From Oscillospiraceae bacterium (GTDB lineage Bacteria; Bacillota; Clostridia; Oscillospirales; Oscillospiraceae), in NCBI GenBank assembly GCA_017482385.1, contig JAFUNI010000012.1, positions 1 through 64,000 on the forward strand: a stretch of 64,000 nt of DNA, in the 5' to 3' direction. Below, piece after piece: positions 50,502 through 58,119 of the stretch (its first letter is position 1; every line of letters starts with the position of its first letter). Under the pieces are notes generated by a model. The model was not told the DNA's origin, made no database searches, and worked only from the letters and a program-made list of their open reading frames with translations. The position numbers were made by a program, and so were the translations under genes.

Positions 50502-51419
50502 ATGGAAACTCTGAAACAAAAAATCATTGATTTTGCCAAGAAAGACGGGATCGATCTGATCGGCTTTGCCGCAAAATCCCGTTTTGACGGCCTGGACGAG
50601 CGGCTGAACCCCTTCTCCATCTTCCCCGAGGCCAAGACCGTGATCCTCATCGGCAAGCGGATCTGCAGAGGCGCTTTGCGGGGTGTGGAAGAGGGTACTA
50701 ACTTTGGCGACTACGCGCTCTTCGGCAAGAACTGGCTGGAGGACGAGTTCCTGGCCCTTTCCTGCTACAATCTGACCAACTTCATTGAGAGCAACAACTA
50801 CGAGGCCGTGCCCATTTTCCCCAATCCCAGCGACCTGGAGCCCTCCGGCATTCCCGTTGCTCCCGGCAGACCCGCTCCCAATGTATATCCCGATTTCGAT
50901 TACGCGGCTGTTGCCTGCGGTCTTTGCACCCTTTCCTACAACCGCATCGTCTTCTCCAAGGAGTTCGGCTCCCGTCAGCGTTTCCATATGATCCTCACCG
51001 ACGCAGAGCTGGAAAGCTCCCCTCTGCTGGAGGAAAATGTCTGCGACGGCTGTGGCAAATGCGCCGCTGCCTGTCCTCTGGGCGCTATCAGCCAGACAGA
51101 AACCGAAACCATTGAGATCTGCGGCAAGAAGTTCACCGTGGGCAAGATCGACTACAGCAAGTGCAAGGTTTGTGAAAACGGCGCTGTTGCCAACCGTTTC
51201 TCTCCCAACTCCGCCCCCGACCGGATCGCCGCTCTGTGCAACCGCACCTGTATGTGCCACTTAGAGGAAGACGGCCGCCTGGCCAACAAGTTCGCCAATC
51301 CCTTCCGCACCGGCGAAACCTGGCAGATCGGCTCTGCAACCACCACCATCGACCGCTCCGACGAGCAGGCAAATGTCCTGGGCGGCGCATTTTCCAAAAC
51401 CGGAAAGCGGGGTCACTGA
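50502..51419 (+). CDS. QueG-like 4Fe-4S reductase-type protein, first of a tandem pair
   Basis: 305 residues behind CCGGAGG. It belongs to the epoxyqueuosine-reductase-like Fe-S family: an N-terminal cobalamin-reductase-like fold (DLIGFAAKSRFDGL ... FPEAKTVILIGKRI), then one ferredoxin motif CDGCGKCAAACPLGAI. Additional cysteines (CKVCENG and CNRTCMCH) near the C-terminus could bind a second cluster. True QueG has two full CxxCxxCxxxCP motifs and HEAT repeats, so I do not call it QueG. Such proteins occur in anaerobes near corrinoid and radical enzymes. Substrate unknown. Confidence 0.7.
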   Translation: METLKQKIIDFAKKDGIDLIGFAAKSRFDGLDERLNPFSIFPEAKTVILIGKRICRGALRGVEEGTNFGDYALFGKNWLEDEFLALSCYNLTNFIESNNYEAVPIFPNPSDLEPSGIPVAPGRPAPNVYPDFDYAAVACGLCTLSYNRIVFSKEFGSRQRFHMILTDAELESSPLLEENVCDGCGKCAAACPLGAISQTETETIEICGKKFTVGKIDYSKCKVCENGAVANRFSPNSAPDRIAALCNRTCMCHLEEDGRLANKFANPFRTGETWQIGSATTTIDRSDEQANVLGGAFSKTGKRGH

Positions 51420-51420
51420 T

Positions 51421-52548
51421 ATGAAGCTGACATCCGAAATTCTGAAAGCCAAAGCCAAGGAATTGGGTATCGACTGCATCGCCATCGGCAATATTGAGCG
51501 TTTCAAAAACGCCCCCACGCTGATGAGCCCCATCACCTATTTCCCCAAGGCCAAATCGGTGATCGCCATTGCCATGCCCATCCCCCGGGGCGCAAACCGC
51601 GGCATTGAGGAAGGCACCCACTGGCACAACTATACTTTTTATACTTACAACAAGCTGAACGCATTCTTCCGTCCCATCAAGACCTATCAGCTCAGCTGCT
51701 TTATCGAGGATTGCGGCTACGAGGCGGTGGCCCACTATCCCGCCGTGCCCGAGGGCAACGGCACCACCCGCAAGCCCGTGGCCGAGGGCAAAGTACCCCC
51801 CGATGTGGTGTGCAGCATCCGTGTAATCGCCGCCGGCTGCGGCCTGGGTGAGATCGGCTGGTCCAAGGTGTTCCTCACCAAGAAATACGGCCCCCGTGTC
51901 CGTTTAGGTCTGATCTTCACCGACGCGGAGTTAGAGCCCGATCCCATCCTCGACACCGGCACACTGTGCCTGCACTGCGGCGCCTGCACCAAGAACTGCC
52001 CCGGCGGCGCCATTCCCCATCCCCGGGAAACCGACAAGCGGATTTATGTGGACTTCGGCGAAAAGCAGATTTATTTCGGCGATGTGCAAATGGGCCGCTG
52101 CACCCTTTCCCACCACGGCATGAACAAGGAGTGTTCTCCCTTCCTGTCCAAGGAGTTCCCCAATATGGCCTTTGATGTGCGCAACTCCCAGATGACCGAG
52201 GAAGAGGCCTATATCCTCACCTACGCCTTAGCCGGTGCAAAATGGGGTCGTAAGCCCGGCAGCCACGCGGTGATTGATTACTACAATCAGATCATCGAGC
52301 ATACGGGCTATTTCTCTATCTGCGGCGCAAAGGGCTGTATCCGGGCCTGCAACGCGATTATGGAAAAATCCGGACGGGTGGAGCAGACCTTCCAAAATCC
52401 CTACTACAAGAAGGAATCCTGGGCGCTGCCCGTTCAGCCGGAAACCAAGCCCCAGGGCGTCAACCCCTACCGGGAGGAATATCTGGACGAACACTACCCC
52501 GGCATTCGTGAAAACGAATATGTGTCCACAGACAGCAAAAAGAAATAA
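51421..52548 (+). CDS. QueG-like 4Fe-4S reductase-type protein, second of a tandem pair
   Basis: 375 residues, starting one base after the previous stop. It shares the fold and landmarks with its neighbour (FPKAKSVIAIAMPIPRGANRGIEEGTH versus FPEAKTVILIG...RGVEEGTN). It has one clear ferredoxin motif, CLHCGACTKNCPGG. A C-terminal Cys set CGAKGCIRACNAI follows and a tail of about 50 residues is extra. The pair may form a heterodimeric reductase; this is inference. A longer in-frame start at 51373 would lie inside the first gene. Confidence 0.7.
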   Translation: MKLTSEILKAKAKELGIDCIAIGNIERFKNAPTLMSPITYFPKAKSVIAIAMPIPRGANRGIEEGTHWHNYTFYTYNKLNAFFRPIKTYQLSCFIEDCGYEAVAHYPAVPEGNGTTRKPVAEGKVPPDVVCSIRVIAAGCGLGEIGWSKVFLTKKYGPRVRLGLIFTDAELEPDPILDTGTLCLHCGACTKNCPGGAIPHPRETDKRIYVDFGEKQIYFGDVQMGRCTLSHHGMNKECSPFLSKEFPNMAFDVRNSQMTEEEAYILTYALAGAKWGRKPGSHAVIDYYNQIIEHTGYFSICGAKGCIRACNAIMEKSGRVEQTFQNPYYKKESWALPVQPETKPQGVNPYREEYLDEHYPGIRENEYVSTDSKKK

Positions 52549-52550
52549 AG

Positions 52551-52582
52551 AAAACCTCCTCTGCGGTGCAGAGGAGGTTTTT
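52551..52582. terminator. bidirectional terminator between the Fe-S pair and the carrier gene
   Basis: AAAACCTCCTCTGC / GCAGAGGAGGTTTT stem with a 3-nt loop, A-tract on the left and T-run on the right. The two convergent genes stop on either side. Confidence 0.8.
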
Positions 52583-52592
52583 CATACATTTT

Positions 52593-53552
52593 TCAGATAA
52601 ACAAATTCACGACCCAGTAAAGGGTGGGAATGGTGATGACGGACAGCACGGTAGTGCCCAAAGTGAAGATCACCGCGTTTTGGGTATCGCCGCCGAACTC
52701 GTCGGCAAAGGTGGCAGCCAGGCCTGCCGTAGGCATGGAGAATGCCACAAACACGCCCAAAATGATTTCCTTTACAGGAATGTTCAAGCTTACATTCTGA
52801 AGGGCCAGCATTGCCGCCGTAATCACCACCGGGAACAGCACCAGCTTCAGGAAAGAAACATAGTAGAGCTTTCCGGAGCTGAACAGCGTCTTAAAGGAAA
52901 TTGCACCCAGCTTCATACCGATAATGGTCATGGATATGGGGGTGACGATATTGCCGAAATGGTCGGAGAATTTCCCCACCTCGGGAACAGACTTGGCAAC
53001 GCCCAGCAGGTTGCAGATGCAGCCCAGCAGGAAAGCCGCCAGCACCGGATTGAGGAAAGCTTTCTTCACGCTGATATTCTTCTTATCGCCGGTAGCTAAG
53101 TAAGCGCCCAAGGTGTACATCAGCACATTGTTGATAATATTCAGCACGATCAGCACAGTGAACACCGGAGAATCGCCGCCGAACACCGCAACCGCCAGAG
53201 GAATGCCCAAGAAGCCGTTGTTGGCAAACACGGCGCAAAAGCGCATCATGCCTTTGGTCTTTTGGTTTTTCTCCATTGCCACCAGGGGCGTGGAAACAAA
53301 GAACATACCCAAAACCACCACGATACCGATGAGGGCAACCACACCCAGCATCAGCAGAGAATCCCCGTCAAAGGTCAGATTCTTTACCACACCGGAAAAA
53401 ATCATAAAGGGCAGCGCTAAGTACATAAGAAGCTTCGACAGCACACCGGACTGCTCGGGCTTTAACAGCTTGGTCTTTACCAAAATAAATCCGGGAATCG
53501 CCAGCGCAACAAACATCAGCACATTCCGCAGCATAATCATAAATTCTTCCAT
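52593..53552 (-). CDS. auxin efflux carrier (AEC) family transporter
   Basis: 319 residues starting MEEFMIMLRN after TTGGAGG. Ten membrane spans in two five-helix bundles, as in the AEC/bile-acid-type fold. PGFILVKTKLLKPEQSGVLSKLLMYLALPFMIF and NNGFLGIPLAVAVFG (with the broken-helix glycine/proline) are family features. Bacterial AEC proteins move malate, malonate or other organic anions. It converges on the Fe-S pair, so a shared substrate is possible but not shown. Confidence 0.88.
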   Translation of the reverse strand: MEEFMIMLRNVLMFVALAIPGFILVKTKLLKPEQSGVLSKLLMYLALPFMIFSGVVKNLTFDGDSLLMLGVVALIGIVVVLGMFFVSTPLVAMEKNQKTKGMMRFCAVFANNGFLGIPLAVAVFGGDSPVFTVLIVLNIINNVLMYTLGAYLATGDKKNISVKKAFLNPVLAAFLLGCICNLLGVAKSVPEVGKFSDHFGNIVTPISMTIIGMKLGAISFKTLFSSGKLYYVSFLKLVLFPVVITAAMLALQNVSLNIPVKEIILGVFVAFSMPTAGLAATFADEFGGDTQNAVIFTLGTTVLSVITIPTLYWVVNLFI

Positions 53553-53615
53553 TATTTGCCTCCAAAATTGGTTTTGCTTATTATATAACAATTTGTGCAG
53601 GATAGCAAGTAAAAC

Positions 53616-53648
53616 AACAAAGGATGCCCCATTGGGACATCCTTTGTT
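53616..53648 (-). terminator. terminator of the TKATK-repeat lipoprotein gene
   Basis: AACAAAGGATG / CATCCTTTGTT stem with an inner CCC/GGG pair. On the minus strand it is followed by GTTTTAC. Confidence 0.65.
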
Positions 53649-53660
53649 CCTTATTTGTTA

Positions 53661-55010
53661 TTACTTGCCAAACACGGCATACATATCAAAATAATCGTGT
53701 TTATCCAAAAGCTTGGCGCAATTCAGATAAACTGTGCAGAACCGTGTGCCGCCACTGGAGTAAAAGGATTCCAGTCTTTCCTGCATTGTTATCTTGTCAC
53801 CGTAATGGGAATTCTTTATGTTTAAGAACTCCTCTTGTGTTCCCTCATAATAATATACAACATCTTTACCGGCGCTGTTTGTCCGCGCGAATTTTTCTAT
53901 ATATTTCAGGCTTCTGGGCAGGTAGACCCGGGTCACATTATCCCGGAAGATATCGCCTTCCACGCGTTCCACGCCATTACCCAGGATAAGCTTGTTCATC
54001 TTCTTCAAGTAGATGGCATTTTTCCGGATGATCTTAACCGAATCCGCCATTTCAATGGTAATCTCGTGCCGTGAATCTGGAGCATAGAAGGAATAACTGC
54101 CGATCTCGGTAACGCCTTCTTCGATGGTTATTCTTGTGGTGCGCAACTCAAGATCATCATACCAAGTGGGGAGTTCAGCATTCGGACCCTCATAGCTCCG
54201 CATAGCACCTTCGCCATAGATCACAAGGTGATATTTGTCTTCTTGATCTCCAGGATATTCCGTGACACCGTCATAGGTAATATAAAATTTTACAGGACTG
54301 GAAAACACATCGCCTTTCGCACCACAGCCTCCGTGGTTAAAAACCTCTAACTTACATTTTTTGCACTGAATCGTAGGATAAGCACCGCCATTGCTTTTTT
54401 GTATCATCGTACTGGCAAATTCGTGGTCATTGGTTTTCTTTGTATAGGTATCTACATAACGGTCACCGCAGGCGCAGATATGCTCAGTATATCCATCCAA
54501 CAGGCAAGTAGCCTCCACAATTTTAGCTGTGTAGCTATGGATATGTTTTGTACCTTCTGGTTCTGTAGCAACAGTCTGCGCACTGGTAGCTTTTGTTTCT
54601 TTGGTAGCTTTTGTTACTTTGGTAGCTTTGGTTGCTTTGGTAGTGGGCGCCGCAGTAGTCTGAACGGTGGGAATCTCAGTAGGCGCAACCGTCGGTATCA
54701 CAATTGCTTCTGTAACAGGAGCTTCGGTAGGCTCGCAGACAGGCGCACTTGTCGCAGACACTGCGCTGGTGGCTTTCGTAGCTTTGGTGCTCTTCGTTGC
54801 CTTTGTCTTTTTCGTCGCCTTTGTGGCTTTCGTTGTGGGGGATGCATCTAAGCCACCGTTACTCATTGTCTCTGTCTGACTTGTCGGGTCGGTTTCATTT
54901 GTTACCAATCCGCTGGTAGGCTGCAGGTCAGAACCAACCTTAACGCTCCTACAAGCAGAAAAGCTGAACAGAAGTGCGGTTGCAAGCAAGAAACACAGTA
55001 CTCTTTTCAT
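53661..55010 (-). CDS. lipoprotein with a TKATK-repeat stalk and a BspA-like leucine-rich region
   Basis: 449 residues. Lipobox FSAC (Cys20). Residues about 58-90 and 122-145 are Thr-Lys-Ala repeats (TKATKATK and variants). From 155 a cysteine-bearing domain follows (ATCLLDGYTEHICACGDRYVDTYTKKTNDHEF), like the repeats seen in clostridial cell-surface proteins. Residues 270-400 have BspA-type leucine-rich periodicity (ITIEEGVTEIGSYSF, VKIIRKNAIYLKKMNKLILGNGVERVEGDIF). Surface binding is a reasonable guess. Its promoter faces an XRE-family gene. Confidence 0.75.
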   Translation of the reverse strand: MKRVLCFLLATALLFSFSACRSVKVGSDLQPTSGLVTNETDPTSQTETMSNGGLDASPTTKATKATKKTKATKSTKATKATSAVSATSAPVCEPTEAPVTEAIVIPTVAPTEIPTVQTTAAPTTKATKATKVTKATKETKATSAQTVATEPEGTKHIHSYTAKIVEATCLLDGYTEHICACGDRYVDTYTKKTNDHEFASTMIQKSNGGAYPTIQCKKCKLEVFNHGGCGAKGDVFSSPVKFYITYDGVTEYPGDQEDKYHLVIYGEGAMRSYEGPNAELPTWYDDLELRTTRITIEEGVTEIGSYSFYAPDSRHEITIEMADSVKIIRKNAIYLKKMNKLILGNGVERVEGDIFRDNVTRVYLPRSLKYIEKFARTNSAGKDVVYYYEGTQEEFLNIKNSHYGDKITMQERLESFYSSGGTRFCTVYLNCAKLLDKHDYFDMYAVFGK

Positions 55011-55029
55011 AAAATCACCCCTTAATTTT

Positions 55030-55058
55030 ATTGTAACAAAAATTCATCCCGGAAGCAA
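55030..55058 (-). promoter_or_regulatory. promoter of the TKATK lipoprotein gene
   Basis: Minus-strand -35 TTGCTT (55053-55058), 17-bp spacer, -10 TACAAT (55030-55035). AAGGGGTGA precedes the ATG. Confidence 0.55.
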
Positions 55059-55106
55059 GGGGATACCTTGGTTCCATATTGCAACATTCTCTTCTTTCTT
55101 GTGATA

Positions 55107-55147
55107 TGTAACAGAATGTTACATAAAGAGTGTAACACAATGTTACA
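55107..55147. promoter_or_regulatory. tandem operators of the XRE-family repressor
   Basis: Two perfect 17-bp palindromes, TGTAACA-GAA-TGTTACA (55107-55123) and TGTAACA-CAA-TGTTACA (55131-55147). Their centres are 24 bp apart, placed just upstream of the XRE gene and between it and the divergent lipoprotein. A cooperative pair of dimer sites is implied. Confidence 0.75.
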
Positions 55148-55168
55148 ATAAATGCAAGAGGTGATCGC

Positions 55169-55372
55169 ATGATCGGGCTAAAAAGTATTCGCAAAAAACG
55201 CAATCTCAATCAACAGAAGGTTGCAATGGATCTGAATATTTCCCGAGAGGCACTGTCCTACTACGAAAACGGCAAGCGGGAGCCATCCCTTGCGTTGCTT
55301 GTTGCTATGTCTAAATACTTCAATGTTTCGATAAATTATCTTATCACCGGTGAGGAATTTGAAAAAAGATGA
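55169..55372 (+). CDS. XRE-family helix-turn-helix regulator
   Basis: 67 residues, essentially one HTH domain (MIGLKSIRKKRNLNQQKVAM, then SREALSYYENGKREPSLALL and INYLITGEEF). Start codon after AAGAGGTGAT. The tandem TGTAACA palindromes directly upstream suggest autoregulation and possibly control of the divergent lipoprotein. No toxin partner is next to it. Confidence 0.85.
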   Translation: MIGLKSIRKKRNLNQQKVAMDLNISREALSYYENGKREPSLALLVAMSKYFNVSINYLITGEEFEKR

Positions 55373-55405
55373 ACCTGCCTTTTGCAAAAGGCAGGTTTGT
55401 TTTTT
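55372..55405 (+). terminator. terminator of the XRE gene
   Basis: Perfect 13-bp palindromic stem AACCTGCCTTTTG / CAAAAGGCAGGTT followed by TGTTTTTT. Confidence 0.8.
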
Positions 55406-55409
55406 GTGC

Positions 55410-55540
55410 CGCTGTCCTGTTGCGATGCTCGGTGCTCTCGTCGGCGACGGCGCGCCTTCCTCGCTCACCGATCGCGGCCACTCGCTCGCCTCCTTCCTCC
55501 CGCCACCGGCGGCAGTCGGCTCGCTCCCCGGAATCTCACC
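55410..55540. repeat. GC-rich dispersed repeat, copy 1
   Basis: Contains CCTGTTGCGATGC, CGCGGCCACTCGCTCG, CCGCCACCGGCGGC and CTCGCTCCCC in this order. The same modules recur at 55705-55828 and inside the element at 24055-24271. No credible gene. Directly to its right lies a tRNA T-arm-like GGTTCGATTCC. Confidence 0.55.
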
Positions 55541-55570
55541 TGCGGTTCGATTCCGACCACAGCATATAAT

Positions 55571-55601
55571 AACCGGGATACCCCGCTGGGGTATCCCGGT
55601 T
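55571..55601 (-). terminator. terminator downstream of tRNA-Leu
   Basis: AACCGGGATACCCC / GGGGTATCCCGGTT, 14-bp stem with a 3-nt loop, starting three bases after the tRNA CCA end. Confidence 0.7.
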
Positions 55602-55603
55602 AT

Positions 55604-55691
55604 TGGTGCCGCTGACCGGAATCGAACCGGTACGCCGTGTTAGGGCGAGGGATTTTAAGTCCCTTGTGTCTACCTATTCCACCACAGCGGC
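55604..55691 (-). tRNA. tRNA-Leu (anticodon UAA)
   Basis: 88 nt including an encoded CCA. The acceptor stem GCCGCTG/CAGCGGC is perfect. The anticodon stem AGGGA/TCCCT encloses CTTAAAA, giving anticodon TAA. A long class II variable arm (CGCCCTAACACGGCG) and the T-arm CCGGTTCGATTCCGG are as expected for Leu. Confidence 0.95.
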
Positions 55692-55704
55692 ATATTTAAT
55701 TAGA

Positions 55705-55828
55705 TTGTGCGTTGTTCGTCCTGTTGCGGTGCCCCAAATTTCCTGTTCGCTTTTCGCTCACGAAATTTTGACCGCTGCCACTCGCTCGGCTCCCTTGACT
55801 CCGCCCCCGGCGGCGGTCGCCTCGCTCC
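55705..55828. repeat. GC-rich dispersed repeat, copy 2
   Basis: Starts near TCCTGTTGCGGTGCCCC, has a central hairpin (AAATTTC...GAAATTT), then GCCACTCGCTCGGCTCC, CCCCCGGCGGCGG and CTCGCTCCCC. Organisation matches the copy at 55410. It lies between the two copies of a 36-bp tRNA-derived sequence. Confidence 0.55.
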
Positions 55829-55864
55829 CCCTTGTGTCTACCTATTCCACCACAGCGGCATATT
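55829..55864 (-). repeat. duplicated 5' fragment of tRNA-Leu
   Basis: A 36-bp exact copy of 55661-55696, covering the first about 31 nt of the tRNA and five bases upstream of it. The remainder of the tRNA is absent, so this is not a functional gene. It may be the product of repeat insertion or of an excised element. Confidence 0.8.
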
Positions 55865-55873
55865 AAAATCTTC

Positions 55874-55946
55874 GTAGGGGAGGGATATTATCCCTCCCGT
55901 AAATTTAAAACCATCAATAGCGGGAGGCATACTATGCCTCCCCTAC
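55874..55946. mobile_element. 73-bp double-hairpin element with GTAGGGG ends
   Basis: Outer arms GTAGGGGAGG / CCTCCCCTAC and inner arms CCTCCCG / CGGGAGG make two hairpins around an AT-rich centre. The ends match those of the elements at 24055 and 25207. The rest up to 56130 holds no gene; possible gpmI -35/-10 boxes are TTGACT and TATAGC at 17 bp near 56060-56090. Confidence 0.5.
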
Positions 55947-56130
55947 ACAGGGGGGCACCTTCTCCCGGAGGAAGGCTTTTGAAAGCCTCGTTATAGTAGC
56001 ATATTTTTGGGGCACAGTCAAGTTTTCCGGTAAATTTTCAAAAAACAGTTGTAACTTTGACTAAAATGATGTAAAATAATATAGCTGAAAAAATGCAAAC
56101 TTATACCCATCGATTTTGGAGGACATAGAA

Positions 56131-57693
56131 ATGGAAAAGAAACCCATTGTTTTGGTTATTATGGACGGCGTCGGCAAGGGCGACGGCGGCAGCGGCGATG
56201 CCGTAGCTGTAGCCAAGACCCCCACCCTGGACAATTTGTTTGCCACCTGCCCCTACACCTGGCTGAAGGCCCACGGCACTGCCGTCGGCCTGCCCTCTGA
56301 CGAGGATATGGGCAACTCCGAGGTTGGCCACAACGCCCTCGGCTGCGGTCAGGTCTACTCCCAGGGCGCAAAGCTGGTTGGCGAGTCTATTGAAAACGGC
56401 GCACTGTTCGCTTCCGCCACCTGGAAAGAACTGGTTGCCAACGCAGAAGGTAAGGCTCTGCATTTCCTGGGTCTGCTGTCTGACGGCAATGTGCACTCTA
56501 ACATCCATCACCTGATCGCTCTGCTGAAGCAGGCAAAGGCCGAGGGTGTGAAGAAGGCTTACTGCCACATTCTCTTAGACGGCCGTGATGTGCCCGCCAC
56601 CTCCGCGCTGGAATATGTGGGCATGCTGGAGGACACCTTAAAGGAACTGAACACCGAGGGCTGTGACTACGCCATCGCTTCCGGCGGCGGCCGTATGCAG
56701 GTCACCATGGACCGGTACGAGGCCAACTGGGGTATGGTTGAGAAGGGCTGGAGAACCCATGTACAGGGCGAGGGCCGTCAGTTCGCATCTGCCGCTGAGG
56801 CTATCGAGACCTACCGGGCTGAGACCGGCTGCATCGACCAGGACCTGCCCGCCTTCGTGGTAGCAAGAAACGGTGAGCCCGTTGCCAAGATTGCCAACGG
56901 CGACAGCGTCATTCTGTTTAACTTCCGCGGCGACCGGGCACAGGAGATCTCCCTGGCCTTCGACCGCAAGGACTTTGATAAGTTCGACCGTCCCGGCTAC
57001 ACCGGTGTGAAATTTGCCGGTATGCTCCAGTACGATGCCGACCTGAACATTCCCGAAAATTACCTGCTGCAGCCCCCTGTGATCAAGAACACCCTCACCG
57101 AGGTGCTGTGTGAGGCCGGCATTACCGAGTATGCTGTATCCGAGACCCAGAAGTACGGCCATGTGACCTATTTCTGGAACGGCAACCGCTCCGGCAAGGT
57201 AAGCGAGGAGCTGGAGACCTACGAGGAGATCCCCTCCGACGTGATCCCCTTCGAGCAGGCTCCTGCCATGAAGTCCAAGGAGATCACCGAGAAGATGGTG
57301 GCTGCCATCGCATCCGGCAAGTACCAGTTCATCCGCTGCAACTTCCCCAATGGCGATATGGTGGGTCACACCGGCGTGATGGAAGCTGTTGTCACCGCTA
57401 TGGAGTGTGTGGACAGCGGCCTGAAAGCAATCCTGGAGGCTGCTGACAAGCACGGCTACACCGTTTTGATCACCGCCGACCACGGCAATGCCGACCAGAT
57501 GACCGAAACCAAGAAGGGCAAGACTTCCGTCCGTACCGCCCACTCTCTGAATCCCGTTCCCTTCATCATCTACGACAAGGACAACACCTACACCATAAAG
57601 GAAGGCAACTTTGGTCTTGCCAATGTAGCCCCCACCGTAGTCAAGATGCTGGGACTCACCGCACCTTCCTGCTGGGAAGAAAGTGTTATCTGA
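56131..57693 (+). CDS. gpmI: 2,3-bisphosphoglycerate-independent phosphoglycerate mutase
   Basis: 520 residues starting MEKKPIVLVIMDG behind GGAGG. Glycolytic interconversion of 3- and 2-phosphoglycerate, with Mn(II). The catalytic serine is Ser63 in GNSEVGHNALG. The metal-binding Asp12, DGRDVP, the GGRMQVTMDRY segment and ITADHGNADQM are all present. Full family length. An upstream in-frame ATG at 56116 overlaps the ribosome site. Codon use here is strongly biased, as expected for a highly expressed gene. Confidence 0.97.
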   Translation: MEKKPIVLVIMDGVGKGDGGSGDAVAVAKTPTLDNLFATCPYTWLKAHGTAVGLPSDEDMGNSEVGHNALGCGQVYSQGAKLVGESIENGALFASATWKELVANAEGKALHFLGLLSDGNVHSNIHHLIALLKQAKAEGVKKAYCHILLDGRDVPATSALEYVGMLEDTLKELNTEGCDYAIASGGGRMQVTMDRYEANWGMVEKGWRTHVQGEGRQFASAAEAIETYRAETGCIDQDLPAFVVARNGEPVAKIANGDSVILFNFRGDRAQEISLAFDRKDFDKFDRPGYTGVKFAGMLQYDADLNIPENYLLQPPVIKNTLTEVLCEAGITEYAVSETQKYGHVTYFWNGNRSGKVSEELETYEEIPSDVIPFEQAPAMKSKEITEKMVAAIASGKYQFIRCNFPNGDMVGHTGVMEAVVTAMECVDSGLKAILEAADKHGYTVLITADHGNADQMTETKKGKTSVRTAHSLNPVPFIIYDKDNTYTIKEGNFGLANVAPTVVKMLGLTAPSCWEESVI

Positions 57694-57720
57694 AAACCGC
57701 TTATATAGGAGGTAAATATT

Positions 57721-58083
57721 ATGATCCATCACAGCAACGAAAACGGTTCTGTTATTGTCAGCGCTGGCGTATATACAGATATTGCAGGCACTGCCGCTGT
57801 CAACTGTATGAGCGTCAAGGGCATGGTGGCCCGGTCTGTTTCCGACGGCCTGTATCACCTGCTGCGCCGGGAATCCATGGGCAAGGGCGTCAAGGTGGAA
57901 TTCCACAAGGACGGCACCATCTCCATCGACCTGCACATCATGGTAGGTGACGGTGTGAACCTGTCCGCTGTGGGCAAGGCCATCATCGACGAGGTCCGCT
58001 ATATGGTCTCCAATACCACCGGCACTGAGGTCCGGGGTGTGAATGTGTATATCGACGCCATCAAGCTGGAAAAGCACAAATAA
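57721..58083 (+). CDS. Asp23/Gls24-family envelope stress protein
   Basis: 120 residues after AGGAGG. The Asp23 domain fills the protein (GSVIVSAGVYTDIAGTAAVNC, VKVEFHKDGTISIDLHIMVGDGVNLSAVGKAIIDEV, GVNVYIDAIKL). In Firmicutes this type (YloU in Bacillus) is always next to the DAK2-domain protein, as here. The role is in the envelope or in fatty-acid kinase control. 36 bp separate it from the kinase gene. Confidence 0.93.
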   Translation: MIHHSNENGSVIVSAGVYTDIAGTAAVNCMSVKGMVARSVSDGLYHLLRRESMGKGVKVEFHKDGTISIDLHIMVGDGVNLSAVGKAIIDEVRYMVSNTTGTEVRGVNVYIDAIKLEKHK

Positions 58084-58119
58084 AATAGAAAGAATATCCC
58101 CATCAGGAGGTAATCAACA

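Noticed and set aside
50502-52548. Calling the two Fe-S proteins QueG (epoxyqueuosine reductase)
   Set aside because: Each has one full CxxCxxCxxxCP motif rather than two, and the C-terminal HEAT part is missing.
55718-55828. Second tRNA gene at the duplicated fragment
   Set aside because: Only the 5' third of a tRNA is present; there is no anticodon loop, T-arm or 3' acceptor strand.
55603-55866. Plus-strand frame across the tRNA-Leu gene
   Set aside because: It is the reverse complement of a tRNA and its duplicated fragment. A familiar false-positive protein.
56638-58077. Minus-strand frame opposite gpmI and the Asp23 gene
   Set aside because: The sense strand carries two unmistakable housekeeping proteins. 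The reverse frame exists because of strong codon bias.
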